Shown: one piece after another, positions 44,901-56,075 of the stretch
Numbering within the stretch: position 1 is the stretch's first letter
Layout of the letters: each line of letters begins with the position of its first letter
Assembly: GCA_012064385.1 (NCBI GenBank)
Contig: QRDG01000527.1
Coordinates: 2,184,349-2,248,348 of the forward strand
Direction: 5' to 3'
Origin: Puccinellia tenuiflora
Taxonomy: Eukaryota; Streptophyta; Magnoliopsida; Poales; Poaceae
DNA length: 64,000 bases
Position numbers and translations under genes: made by a program
Notes under the pieces: generated by a model
The model's input: only the letters and a program-made list of their open reading frames with translations
Told to the model about the DNA's origin: nothing
Database searches by the model: none

Positions 44901-47580
44901 GCCTAGTATCTTCTGTATTGGTTTTTGGAGGGCAGTGTGAGGTGATTTTGCCTCCCATGTATGTTCCAATCTTGTCTTCCTGACATAAAATTTGTAAATA
45001 TGAGGACAGTGCAGTGGGATGTAGTTTCTAAAAACATTAGTTGGGAAATAAGCCAGCAAAGAATATAGGCAACAAAAGGAAGATAACAACAGTTCCTAGC
45101 TGAATTATTTCAGATTAACTCATCAAAGTGTCCAGATTCAGTCCCTAACTCCATGAAATCGCAAATGCACTTATTGAGGTTGTCTAATGTTCAGTTTCTT
45201 ATTTCACATGCTAGCCCTGGCAAATATATTAATGCCTACATATATCTAATGAACTTATTCACGCTGGTGTCTCTGACAATAAAAATGACAGGTAAAGAAG
45301 AAGACCGGTGCTCAGATGATTCTCAACCGACAAAGAACCATTATTTAAATTCTTTTTTTGAATTTTGTAATAAAGCTATTTATCTCGATTGTACCTTCCA
45401 GACTACAAAACTGCGCCAAGATATTGTACAATCAAACCCCCCATTCGCACATTCTGCATACAGAAATAACACTGCCAAGTTAGGTTAACTTATGTGGTAA
45501 AATTGTGATGATGTGATATGATTAGAGCAATCGTAATTAAGAAATAGATAGCACTTGAATCCATCAGACTAAATTGCTTACATGAAGTAGAAAAGTACAC
45601 TAAACTGGGATCATACTTTCTAGTACAGAAAAAAGTAACATGTTTATTAACTGACATGCAGATTTGAGCACTATAGCCAACAACACTCTCGCTACTTCCT
45701 ACTCAACAAATTCTAGAATTCAAAAATATAAAGCTGAGTGGCAAGCAAGCAGGTAAACTGCATATCCGACTAATGTGTAGGCTACTTCCTGATATTCCAT
45801 CATAGCAAAGGTCAAATGATGGGTCATACCCGCCACATAAAATCTGAAGGTTAAAAGAAGCTAAACCAAAGCACGAGATGCAATTCAAGTAGCGATTCTC
45901 AGATCATACTTTCCTAACGATAACAAATTAATAAAGCATTACATGCATTAAACAAAAGAGCATACCAGACTGCATTTTCACTCAGCACATTCATGTTACA
46001 TCACCAGTTTCCAAAATTTGTACAAACCCACACAAAAAATCAGAACGAATGTCCAAAAAGAACACTGAAAAATAGACGAATCATCTTATGCCATACTTTT
46101 TAGTACAACTGTACAAAATCCTCAAACATGTAGCAACAAAAATTCAGATATTGTTGTGCCTTATGTGCTCAGAATGCATAGCTCCTTGCAATTAGATAAT
46201 TACTAATTATAGAGGTATTATTGATGCTCATGACCAACCAACTATTCCCTTATGATGTATTGAAGTCCCCTAAACAGAGCAATAGGTAATTCATGCTGAC
46301 CGAGTAGAATTGCTGGAAAATTTATTTTATATATATGAGAAGCAGCATCAAGACTCATCAAAGTCTTGGGGGCAAACCAAAATTTCTAGACATGGTACTT
46401 ATTACCTCTAACTGAACAGACCCCCATATTCAGTGGAATAAATGGACCAACCAAAGCGGTGTAGGTAGCAAATACTTGAACTGTTGAACATACGTCACCG
46501 CCACTGCACCCTCCAAACAATTATCCCTAAAATAATGTATAATTAAATAGTTGGACCACATTCATTCAACTGGTTAAAGAAGAAATAGAACATAATTAAA
46601 CAGGACAATGGACACAAACTATTCCAGATCAACAATTATACTGAGTTCACCAAACAGTGACTATTTCGGACAATGACATGCAATTTAACAAATTGTGGAA
46701 GAATCTAACAACACACACTAATCACTATAATAAACAAACATGGAAGCGTCACCTTCTAGCTACAATAATACATCACTTAAGATTTTCAGAAAGGATGACT
46801 GGAACCAAAACCCAACCTTAATTTGCTTCCAAATATATGCAATAGCAACTCGATGATGGCACAAGAAATAAAGGTCATAATTGGCAAACGGTAAGGGATT
46901 GCCTCACACAACACATAAATAGAGATTAAGGCATACATTCTAAATTACTTTCAGCATTGGAAATCAAGGGGAACTATTAATCAATGCGAAAGCAATAAAA
47001 TACAGTAGCTATATAACCAGACATGCAGTCATGCGTCCATAAAAATGAGCACACCAAGAAATGCTATTAGGCTATAGGGACTGCCTCACACAACATAATA
47101 AAGAGATCAAGACAACAATTTCAATCACTTTTAGAGCAGAAATTAGGAGGAATTGCCAGGGAGTAAAAAATATTCGCTCTGTTAGATATACATTTAGCTA
47201 CCTTAAGTAAAACAGCAGGAAGTAAAAAAACATATTATTTATTATTGCTCTTGGAGAAAATATCACTACCTTGCTTTTAGTTTGCTTGATAATCCTTCCA
47301 TCATCCTCTTTCCCTCAACACATAATTTTCTCGTTGTCAGCTTTGTGGAAAAACATCAATACCATGCTTCAATATTTATTTGTAACATATAGCTCATCTT
47401 TGTTGTTAGCTGACTCCAAATAACATTAACATGCATTCTTCACTACGCTTTTCATTACATGTTTGGTAATCAGTGGCTCTGAACTGAACATGAACAGAAG
47501 AAGTGAATATAGGCCATTAAATATTTTATCCCGCTGACAATGTGATATACTACAAATACATGATAAACGCAGTCATGTTG

Positions 47581-47660
47581 AGTTGTATAAAAATTACCTG
47601 GGGCTGGAGGGAACCAGCTCATCGGCGTTGGAGGCTGTTGATCTGTATAGCACAAGGCAA
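47581..47660 (-). pseudogene. Candidate captured exon in the Helitron
   Basis: On the minus strand a Pro-rich stretch (QQPPTPMSWFPPAPG) ends in a GTAATT splice-donor-like site at ~47598. It is too short to identify. Such isolated exon pieces are typical of gene capture by grass Helitrons. Confidence 0.3.
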
Positions 47661-49229
47661 ACGCCGCTGACCACTACAATTATGTGCTCACAAACTCCCT
47701 TGCCATACCATACCTATATGTGTCGTTGCCAGACACCAACGCACTGATCTCCAGTACCTAAAGCCCCCGGCCCAGTTTAAGCTCACAACTATTGCATCTG
47801 TAATAGTATATGCATCATTCAAAGTAAACCTCTTTTACTATATTGCATCATTCTTTCAGTTATCTTGGAAAGATTATTCTCCGGAAAATTCGGTGAATAC
47901 AGGAATGTGGAAATAGCATGTGGCACGCGGCAACTGTGCCATTTACAGATGATAACATTAGAAGCGGGTTAATTAGAAGCAGAGAAAGCCTATATAGTGA
48001 TATAGGTGCAAAGGTATCGATGCAGGTTAATTAGAAGCAGAGAAAGCAACTCTAAATGTATGTTAGCAGTACTGATGTATTCACAAACAAAGATAATAGC
48101 AGGTAAAGCAAAACTGATTATAGAACATATTCTAAAAGAACACTTTCCAATTTATTTACCTTTTTCAAAATTCTGTTCAAACAATCAAATCTTCCAGCAT
48201 AATCAAATCTTCCAGCATACATCATATATACATCTGCACAAGCCAAAGAATATAACCTGCAGAAGAAGAACCAACGAAATATAATTTTAGATATACAACA
48301 ATCGGTAGCCGCGCGCATATATTCAGGACTGCTGGTATTCTATCTGGTGACAATAACACTGGTTGCACTACGACGTGAGAAATAAGAGTCTTTTTTTTCA
48401 CAATAGCAGACAGATTACGTAATGGTCATCGGAACCAACAGAGCCCAGTTCTATACTGGCAGCGCGGCAACTTTCACAGCAAGAGAACTGCAGAATGCTC
48501 ATGTGGCAGCAATCACATAAATAAATAAATCGGTTATTACAATAACATTTACTTGATATTTTACCAGAAAATGCAGTTCTTCGTTATTAGTGGTAAGCTA
48601 TAGCATCAGCCATATTGTTGGAATAACAGAAATGTTCAATGTTTAGATAATGATTCGTCAGATGTATGGCTGCATCTTAACAGCAAGTATGGAAAACGTG
48701 AAAACGAACAACAGTAATTGCTTTTCGACATTTACTTTCCTGTGGATCAAGAAGTTACACTCGTCAGAAACAGCTAAAGCTAATAAGGCATTTTCATGTT
48801 ACCCAATACTTTCATCTTCAAGCAAATCCAACAGTTGGACAGCATATCTCGCTAACTTATAAGGAGAATAGGTGCTAAAACATACCAGCATATCTATCAT
48901 CAGGTATGTGTCTTACTGTAAGAAAGAAAACTATTAACAGCTAGATAACGTCACACCTGTATGGTCATCTCCATAAGTAAATCTTATGCTCTTGAGCATT
49001 TTAGTAACTCTGTAGCATCCATCCGATCTGACACACCAATATTCCAGATAGCAGCAGAGCCTTCAGCAGAACAGGACCAACGATGTCACTGTGAAAAGGA
49101 AAAAATGAGCTGAATATCAGAATATGAACCATGAACCAGAAAGAAGCATCCCTGTGTAGACAGTCTGTACCTGCAGCAGCCATGCCCACCATTCCGCAAC
49201 CTCTCTCCCAAACACAAATCGACCGAATC

Positions 49230-49800
49230 ACACTACAGAATGAGGGAAGAACATGAGCACCACAGATCTGAGCGAGAAATCAAGTAGGCAGAGAAGGACG
49301 GGTTGTGCAGACGCGTACCTGAACCAGCGTCGTGAGGCATGATTGGTCTCCAATCCATCCTCTAATACGTACGTGCAGAAGAAGACGAGTCGGGTCACCA
49401 TGGATCCTGAAGCTCGGGGGTGGATTCCTTCTTGAAGCAAGGAGGATGACAGCAGGTCTCGACTCTTGAGGGCATACTCGACGTCAACCACCGATTCAGA
49501 GGCTGGCCATCCGCCCCTCTCGCGCGGTGCGGCTACGGACAGAGCACCGCAGAGGAAGGCGACGCACCATTGGTGCGGCCGACCGCACGGGGGAGAACGC
49601 TGGCGGCTCGGCGAGGCGGCGGCCGACAGCGCACAGAGGAGGAGGCGGAGGAGTGGGAGCGCGAGGGCGCGAAGCAGGAGTGGGAGCGCGAGGGCGCGAA
49701 GGGGCGGGGCAGCGGGAGAGGCGGCTAGGGTTTCTACCGCGGGCTGCGCTGTGCTTTTATCTCGCGCGGTGAAAGCAACGTACGGTTGAGATGCGCCAGC
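49230..49800 (-). pseudogene. Captured plant promoter/5'UTR and first-exon region
   Basis: On the minus strand, from ~49790: a TATA-like GATAAAAGC, then GAAACCCTAGCCGCC (a very common start of plant 5'UTRs), a 25-26 bp GC-rich direct repeat (CTTCGCGCCCTCGCGCTCCC, twice, ~49670-49720), then an open stretch beginning MVDVEYALKSRDLLSS (49491). The GC content is far above the rest of the Helitron. The protein is not recognised. It sits directly inside the proposed 5' end, so the captured promoter would read into the element. Confidence 0.4.
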
Positions 49801-49925
49801 AGAGACAATCGGACGGCCGTGAGCAGGCGAGCCGATGAAGCGAAGGAAACAGGCGAGCGGATGAACGGCGGACGGCTCAAAGCGCTGAGAAGCGCCCCAA
49901 CACGCCCAAGAATGTTGGCTTTAGA

Positions 49926-51513
49926 TATTCCGTGTAATGATGGCGTCCTAGCTAGATTAGACTGGCCTAGCTAGTCGCGGTGTAGCGCCACTGTTTGTTT
50001 TTGCATCAGATCTTTGCCCGATCTTTTTGTTTAATCGATCGCCTGCCGGCTAGGGTACTGTGTCCGTAGCAGGGAATCAAAGACCGCATGCCATGCACAG
50101 CCTACTGATTTTAAATTTGGTGCTACTATCAGCTTGATATACACTACTCCGTATACATACTCCGTATACAGTTAACAGTTTCGTGGTTGTTATTGTATGT
50201 CTTGGAAGCCACGATGGGCAAAAGAAAACATGATGCTAGTATGCATGAATACATGTGGGGTTTTCTTGTGATCCACCAATGGAAGGTAGAGGCTATATAG
50301 ATCTGATCATGTCGACACTCATTTCAATATATTAAGCATGGTGCTAAAATTTTGTTTTTGTCTAAATGATGCTCGACTTTTTTTAAGGCTCCGCGAATTT
50401 AGGGAGAATATGCATCACGCTAATGGTGTGGAATCCATGGGGAATGTCGCAGAGTAATTTCTTAATTACGGAAACAATTCGTTTTGTAAAAACCACCTAC
50501 TCACGGGTCCCATTGATTGGATTGCCGAATGTTTGAATAATCTACTATTTTGACGCGCATGAATAATCGATGTTTCTTACACACACAAAAATATGAAAAG
50601 TGAGTATTTCGCGTAAACAATAGTTGGTGGTTTCTTCGGTTTCCTCTAAATTTTAACTACGTGAGCGATAGTATATATGAGAAAAATGTACGTGGTGTTC
50701 ATGCATCAGGAAGCGCAAAGTTGTCATGGCGACGGGAGGAACCATCAGGGGCTGCTACCGATGTGATGTGATGAGACGAAGCATCACGAGCTGCTGCCGA
50801 TCGATGCGAGACGAGACGACCTACGGTTTGAGGTCATGCGTTACATACACGACCGATCACACAAAACCGAGTCAGTACGCCACCCCTGCCGCAGACCTGA
50901 CTGATCAGAGCAAGTATGAGCGGCGCTAGCTGCAGATTTGACAACTCAGGACGCCATGCATGTACCGGCTGCCACGGCGTCTTGCGACCCAACGGTACGT
51001 GACATTCAACAAGCACGTGGTTCATCTTGCGATTTGAATAGTTTGAAATCCAAACTTAACTGATACGTACAAAACCTATGCTCTGCAACCCAAACCAATC
51101 CAAGCTGTACTTGCTCTGCAATCCATTCCTACTTTCAGTTTCAGGATCGTGGACATGGAGAAAACCCATCAGCTGCTGACTGCTGTTGTAGGTCTACCTA
51201 CCAGCAACAACTATGAACTGAGAAGAGTCTCGGCTGGTGATGACTCAAAACCACAACCACCAGTCCATATAATCAACTTTTTTTTTTTGTTTCACTAGCC
51301 ATCGTGTATTTTCCCATATACTTTCTAGTTATATTTCGACGGTCTAGATATGCTCTGCTGGCATTTTAACTTTGATCCGCTTAGTATTGAACCTGTGTTT
51401 TGTTAGTAGCCGTGAATTGTTTCACCAGCGTAGGTGTTTGCTTTAATTTTTATTCGCTACTACTCTAGTAGCCATGAAACATCTCATGTGCACTTTAACG
51501 TAATGAATAGTGT
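49926..51513. other. Unassigned DNA between Helitron and tandem array
   Basis: No gene supported. It contains a small direct repeat of ACTCCGTATAC at 50145-50170 and AT-rich stretches, but no terminal repeats that I could pair. Confidence 0.4.
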
Positions 51514-51830
51514 TTTCTTTTCAGGAGTGTTGTACATTCGTGCACTTCTTTTCAGGAGTGTTGTACATGCCGTGGGGGAAGACAGAAAGTACGGAGTCGT
51601 CGTCTCTCTCTCATCCATCATTTCGGGCGCGACTCTGCCAGCGACCGAGCGGGCCGTCATGGCGCCCTGCTCCTGCCATCTCATATGGCCCTGCCACTCC
51701 GTCGCTCCCGTCCAATCGTTGGCCATCCCTCGTTTTCACTTGTAGACTCCTACTAGTAGCCAACCGCTGGTGCTTGCCTGCCCCACAAGCAAGCTCGCGC
51801 GCCGCGCTGCATGCCTTCTCACTCCTCCCA

Positions 51831-51934
51831 TATAAAAACACCCCACAGTGTCAAGCTCCACAACCATCCCACAGTGCCAAGCTCTCCTCCCTCCATCCCA
51901 CAGTGCCAAGCTCTCCTCCGGCTGCACCCCCGCG
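51831..51934 (+). promoter_or_regulatory. Core promoter and non-coding exon 1, unit 1
   Basis: TATAAAAA at 51831-51838, then a ~65 bp leader made of three imperfect copies of CCACAGTGCCAAGCTC (about 51843, 51869, 51898), then a splice donor CGCG|GTAAGA at 51934/51935. The matching acceptor is TTTGTACAG at 53355. The intron is 1421 bp. Confidence 0.6.
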
Positions 51935-52003
51935 GTAAGATTCCCTCCTCCGGATACAGTAGAGTAGCATGATCTTGGCGCCCTTCCACCGCCCGTCGAT
52001 GCT

Positions 52004-52857
52004 GTTGCCCATTGCTCTGGCTTGTTGGACCTCGGTGAGGTGGGGCTGGGCTGGGTTGGCGTGGGAGTTTAAAAGGTCGAAATCCGCCTCCTTTGTCCTA
52101 GTACTGTTACTCTCCTCTGCTCGTGGCCAACTTTGCATCATCCGTCATTTTAAATCCCAAATTAAACTCGTTGATGTCGCACCAGTAATTGATTACAACC
52201 AAGCTAGCCATTAGTTAGTGTGTGTTCATACGTGGTCTGCATGATCTTGGCGCCGATGCTGTTGGTAGTGGCGGCGCCAGTAGGGTGGTCGGCCGACCCG
52301 GCTCGATCGACCGGGAAAAAACATTGCTGCTGCCTGACACAAGCATACAATCGGTCTGACCAGCTGAGCGACGTACGCACGTAGGCAGCAGAAGCAAAGC
52401 TGACCACACGATCGATCAAAACAAGCTGCTCCACATGCATATGAGACAAATCGCATGCATGATCAATACGAGCTGCTCCACATGCATACATGCATGCCAA
52501 TTCCGAACAGATCCATCTCCCTCCTTTATATCGTGACGCGAGTGGGTGAGTGATCGCAGACAATTGCATCTAAATTTCAAAGTCGTTTTGTAGCGTTTTA
52601 GACTTCGGGCGCTATGCTACACAGTGTAGCTCCTCTGTTCTAGGCACTATGTTAGCTAAATTTTCACAATCAAGACCAAGATAGCAGATCACACTCTAGG
52701 GAGGGAGGGCATCTAAAATTTTCTAAGTCAATTAGTAGCGCCCCAATTAGTAACAGCCTGTTGCCCATTGCTCTCTGGCTTGGTGGAGCTCGGTGGGCGT
52801 GGCGTGGTTGTTTGCGGTGTTGGTGGTGTGGGGTGCGGGGCGTGGGAGTTTAAAAGG
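52004..52857 (+). repeat. Internal diverged duplication inside the unit's intron
   Basis: Two related segments lie in the intron: 52004-52076 and 52760-52857. Both start GTTGCCCATTGCTCT, pass through GG(C/A)...CTCGGTG(A/G)G, and end GCGTGGGAGTTTAAAAGG. A shorter related piece with GCATGATCTTGGCGCC is at ~52239. The same layout recurs in every unit, so this duplication predates the array. Confidence 0.6.
52454..52496 (+). promoter_or_regulatory. RY-type (CATGCATG) cluster in the 5'UTR intron
   Basis: CATGCATG at 52454-52461 and 52489-52496, with further ACATGCATA sites around two direct copies of AGCTGCTCCACATGCAT. CATGCATG is the RY element bound by plant B3 factors (ABI3/FUS3 class). The cluster is kept in every unit (unit 2 from 55166). 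A regulatory role is inference. Confidence 0.4.
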
Positions 52858-53363
52858 GACGATGGTTGGTTTGGGAGTCAAAGGTTGTGCGGTGAGTCGA
52901 GTCGAGGCGACATGGACGGGACCGAGCGGGCCTCTCCTCTCTTCTCCACTTTGGAGGGAGCTAGCCGCCCCGCCCACCAATCCACCATGGCAGGGCACTG
53001 TCAAAGAGGTCGAGCCATGGAGGAGGTTAAAATCGGCTGGGTGGCTGGACGCCTAACTATACATGATTGTAGGAATATAACAAGAACACGTTTTTGACCG
53101 TCGTCCCTTAGAGCAAGTGGATCGAGTGCATGGTTGCTTCGGCTGTGCTGCAGATGTAAGATTAGGATTAGCTCGATCGGTCACTACTGGAATTAATCGA
53201 CAACTTTTAGCACAAAACCTAACTAAGTGCCTAATTACTTTGACGGGAGGAAATTATGAGACTTTTTACCACGAGGAAATTTCATTATTGGTTTGTTTAG
53301 ATTCTCTTGTGTTTGTGGCAGAGCGGACAAGCAAATAAGCATTCTCTTTGTACAGGTACATTC

Positions 53364-53893
53364 ATGGACCCTGAGGCCGGCGAGATCATCCAGCAGCGGC
53401 AGTGGCTGAAGCAGCAGCGGGGCTGCCTGATTCTCGTGATTACCCTGGTTGCAGGCGCAACCTGCCAGATCTGGCTGAGCCCTCCCGAGGGGACTTTCCA
53501 GGATACAGTGCCCGGGCCAACCGGACATGTTGTTGGTACATCGGTGCTAGCCTATATGCATCCTGTTGCTTTTGCCATAGTGAAAGTGTGTAGCACCTTA
53601 AGCATCATTGTGTCTCTCGTGCTCATGCTATAGCCTGCGAGTTCTTCCACCGTACGGTGCCGAGGATGGTCGCACTGGTTATCCTAGGACTTTTCGACCT
53701 TGCCCTCTTCCTCGTTGCCTACTTGTCCGCCTCCAACCCCATGAATATTCTCGGCGCACTTATTACCCTTGCTATTGGCTTCGGCATCGTCATGGGCATC
53801 GTCTTATTTGTGTTCGTCGTGAGGTATGCATACCACGACGGCGTTTTGGTGCCCGGGCTCATATGCTCCCGGTTACTGTTCCGATTTTTTTAA
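53364..53893 (+). pseudogene. PGG-domain membrane protein, unit 1, frameshifted
   Basis: The reading starts MDPEAGEIIQQRQWL at 53364 as in the other units. It runs through helix 1 and most of helix 2, then meets a 4-bp deletion after 53626 (GCTCAT|GCTATAG against GCTCATCATTGCTATAG in units 3 and 4) and stops at 53631. The rest (helices 3 and 4 and the foldback-derived tail) remains in another frame to 53893. The expected product is a ~90-residue stub with two hydrophobic segments. It is otherwise almost identical to the intact copies. Confidence 0.85.
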
Positions 53894-54233
53894 AATATGA
53901 AAATGCTTCGAAAAATTCTGCAAAAAATTGGGCATGAACATATTCAAAGTACTCAACAGTCGTGTAAATTTTCGACAGAAAATATCAATTTTTGCGCCCT
54001 GTGCAAAAAAGACAAATCTGTCTTTTTGAATAGTGGACTGTTCACCTATTTTGTCTGTCAGATATTTGTCTTTTTTGCACAGGTCGCAAAATTTGATATT
54101 TTCTGTCGAAAATTTACACGAGTATTGAATACATGAATATGTTTCCACACAATTTTTTCCAGATTTTTCTGAAACATTTTCAAAATTCAAAAAAATCGCA
54201 AAGGCACTCGGGAGCATATGAGCCCGGGAGCCA
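53848..54233 (+). mobile_element. Foldback MITE-like element, unit 1
   Basis: The left end GGTGCCCGGGCTCATATGC and the right end GCATATGAGCCCGGGAGCCA are inverted copies. Between them two long arms (about 53960-54020 and 54050-54125, with TTTTCGACAGAAAATATCAA and its complement) flank a short loop near 54040, so nearly the whole ~386 bp can fold on itself. No transposase is present. Target-site duplications were not found. The family is unknown to me. Confidence 0.75.
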
Positions 54234-54543
54234 GAGTGGATTTCCGATTCGTGCACTTCTTTTCAGGAGTGTTGTACATGCCGTGGGGGAAGACAGAAAG
54301 GACGGAGTCGTCGTCTCTCTCTCTCATCCATCATTTCGGGCGCGGCTCTGCCAGCGACCGAGCGGGCCGTCATGGCGCCCTGCTCCTGCCATCTCATATG
54401 GCGCTGCCACTCCGTCGCTCCCGCCCAACCGTTGGCCATCCCTCGTTTTCACTCGTAGACTCCTACTAGTAGCCAACCGCTGGTGCTTGCCTGCCCCACA
54501 AGCAAGCTCGCGCGCCGCGCTGCATGCCTTCTCACTCCTCCCA

Positions 54544-54647
54544 TATAAAAACACCCCACAGTGTCAAGCTCCACAACCATCCCACAGTGCCAAGCTCTCC
54601 TCCCTCCATCCCACAGTGCCAAGCTCTCCTCCGGCTGCACCCCCGCG
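54544..54647 (+). promoter_or_regulatory. Core promoter and non-coding exon 1, unit 2
   Basis: TATAAAA at 54544-54550, the same three-copy leader repeat, and the GTAAGA donor at ~54648, as in unit 1. Confidence 0.6.
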
Positions 54648-56075
54648 GTAAGATTCCCTCCTCCGGATACAGTAGAGTAGCATGATCTTGGCGCCCTTCC
54701 ACCGCCCGTCGATGCTGTTGCCCATTGCTCTGGCTTGTTGGACCTCGGTGAGGTGGGGCTGGGCTGGGTTGGCGTGGGAGTTTAAAAGGTCGAAATCCGC
54801 CTCCTTTGTCCTAGTACTGTTACTCTCCTCTGCTCGTGGCCAACTTTGCATCATCCGTCATTTTAAATCCCAAATTAACTCGTTGATGTCGCACCAGTAA
54901 TTGATTACAACCAAGCTAGCCATTAGTTAGTGTGTGTTCATACGTGGTCTGCATGATCTTGGCGCCGATGCTGTTGGCAGTGGCGGCGCCAGTAGGGTGG
55001 TCGGCCGACCCGGCTCGATCGACCGGGAAAAAACATTGCTGCTGCCTGACACAAGCATACAATCGGTCTGACCAGCTGAGCGACGTACGCACGTAGGCAG
55101 CAGAAGCAAAGCTGACCACACGATCGATCAAAACAAGCTGCTCCACATGCATATGAGACAAATCGCATGCATGATCAATACGAGCTGCTCCACATGCATA
55201 CATGCATGCCAATTCCGAACAGATCCATCTCCCTCCTTTATATCGTGACGCGAGTGGGTGAGTGATCGCAGACAATTGCATCTAAATTTCAAAGTCGTTT
55301 TGTAGCGTTTTAGACTTCGGGCGCTATGCTACACACTGTAGCTCCTCTGTTCTAGGCACTATGTTAGCTAAATTTTCACAATCAAGACCAAGATAGCAGA
55401 TCACACTCTAGGGAGGGAGGGCATCTAAAATTTTCTAAGTCAATTAGTAGCGCCCCAATTAGTAACAGCCTGTTGCCCAATGCTCTCTGGCTTGGTGGAG
55501 CTCGGTGGGCGTGGCGTGGTTGTTTGCGGTGTTGGTGGTGTGGGGTGCGGGGCGTGGGAGTTTAAAAGGGACGATGGTTGGTTTGGGAGTCAAAGGTTGT
55601 GCGGTGAGTCGAGTCGAGGCGACATGGATGGGACCGAGCGGGCCTCTCCTCTCTTCTCCACTTTGGAGGGAGCTAGCCGCCCCGCCCACCAATCCACCAT
55701 GGCAGGGCACTGTCAAAGAGGTCGAGCCATGGAGGAGGTTAAAATCGGCTGGGTGGCTGGACGCCTAACTATACATGATTGTAGGAATATAACAAGAACA
55801 CGTTTTTGACCGTCGTCCCTTAGAGCAAGTGGATCGAGTGCATGGTTGCTTCGGCTGTGCTGCAGATGTAAGATTAGGATTAGCTCGATCGGTCACTACT
55901 GGAATTAATCGACAACTTTTAGCACAAAACCTAACTAAGTGCCTAATTACTTTGACGGGAGGAAATTATGAGACTTTTTACCACGAGGAAATTTCATTAT
56001 TGGTTTGTTTAGATTCTCTTGTGTTTGTGGCAGAGCGGACAAGCAAATAAGCATTCTCTTTGTACAGGTACATTC

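Larger units (their letters stand above)
41958..49925 (-). mobile_element. Probable 8 kb non-autonomous Helitron
   Basis: The 3' terminus, on the minus strand, is a perfect 16-base palindrome, 8 spacer bases and CTAG, followed by host T. This is the diagnostic Helitron 3' end. The proposed 5' terminus on the minus strand is A|TCTAAAGCC at 49925, starting TC after host A, so the insertion would lie between A and T as expected. No Rep/helicase ORF is present. The interior is AT-rich, with only short ORFs and what looks like intron and UTR sequence of plant genes. The 3' end is well supported, the 5' end is tentative. Confidence 0.55.
51539..54249 (+). repeat. Array unit 1 (2711 bp)
   Basis: The most divergent unit. 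Its first ~700 bp carries private changes (for example GGCCCTGCC near 51683, an extra A near 52165, TTGGTAGTGG near 52262), while the rest matches the others closely. The end unit of an array is often the least homogenised. Confidence 0.9.

Noticed and set aside
42000..47500. Many short ORFs in the Helitron interior as genes
   Set aside because: AT-rich DNA with frames under ~110 codons, no domains and no conserved start context. Nothing supports coding.
49941..49975. CTAGCTAG…CTAGCTAG hairpin followed by T as an alternative Helitron 3' end on the plus strand
   Set aside because: The stem is AT/GC mixed and ends the element directly without the usual spacer, and no TC 5' end in matching orientation was seen. 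The GC palindrome at 41970 is much better.
52204..52569. Minus-strand ORF of 121 residues repeated in every array unit
   Set aside because: It lies in the 5'UTR intron, has no recognisable domain or promoter, and is repeated only because the unit is repeated.
53897..54256. ORFs of 79 and 127 residues on both strands inside the foldback element
   Set aside because: They are the two arms of the same inverted repeat read in either direction. The similarity between them reflects the palindrome, not a protein.
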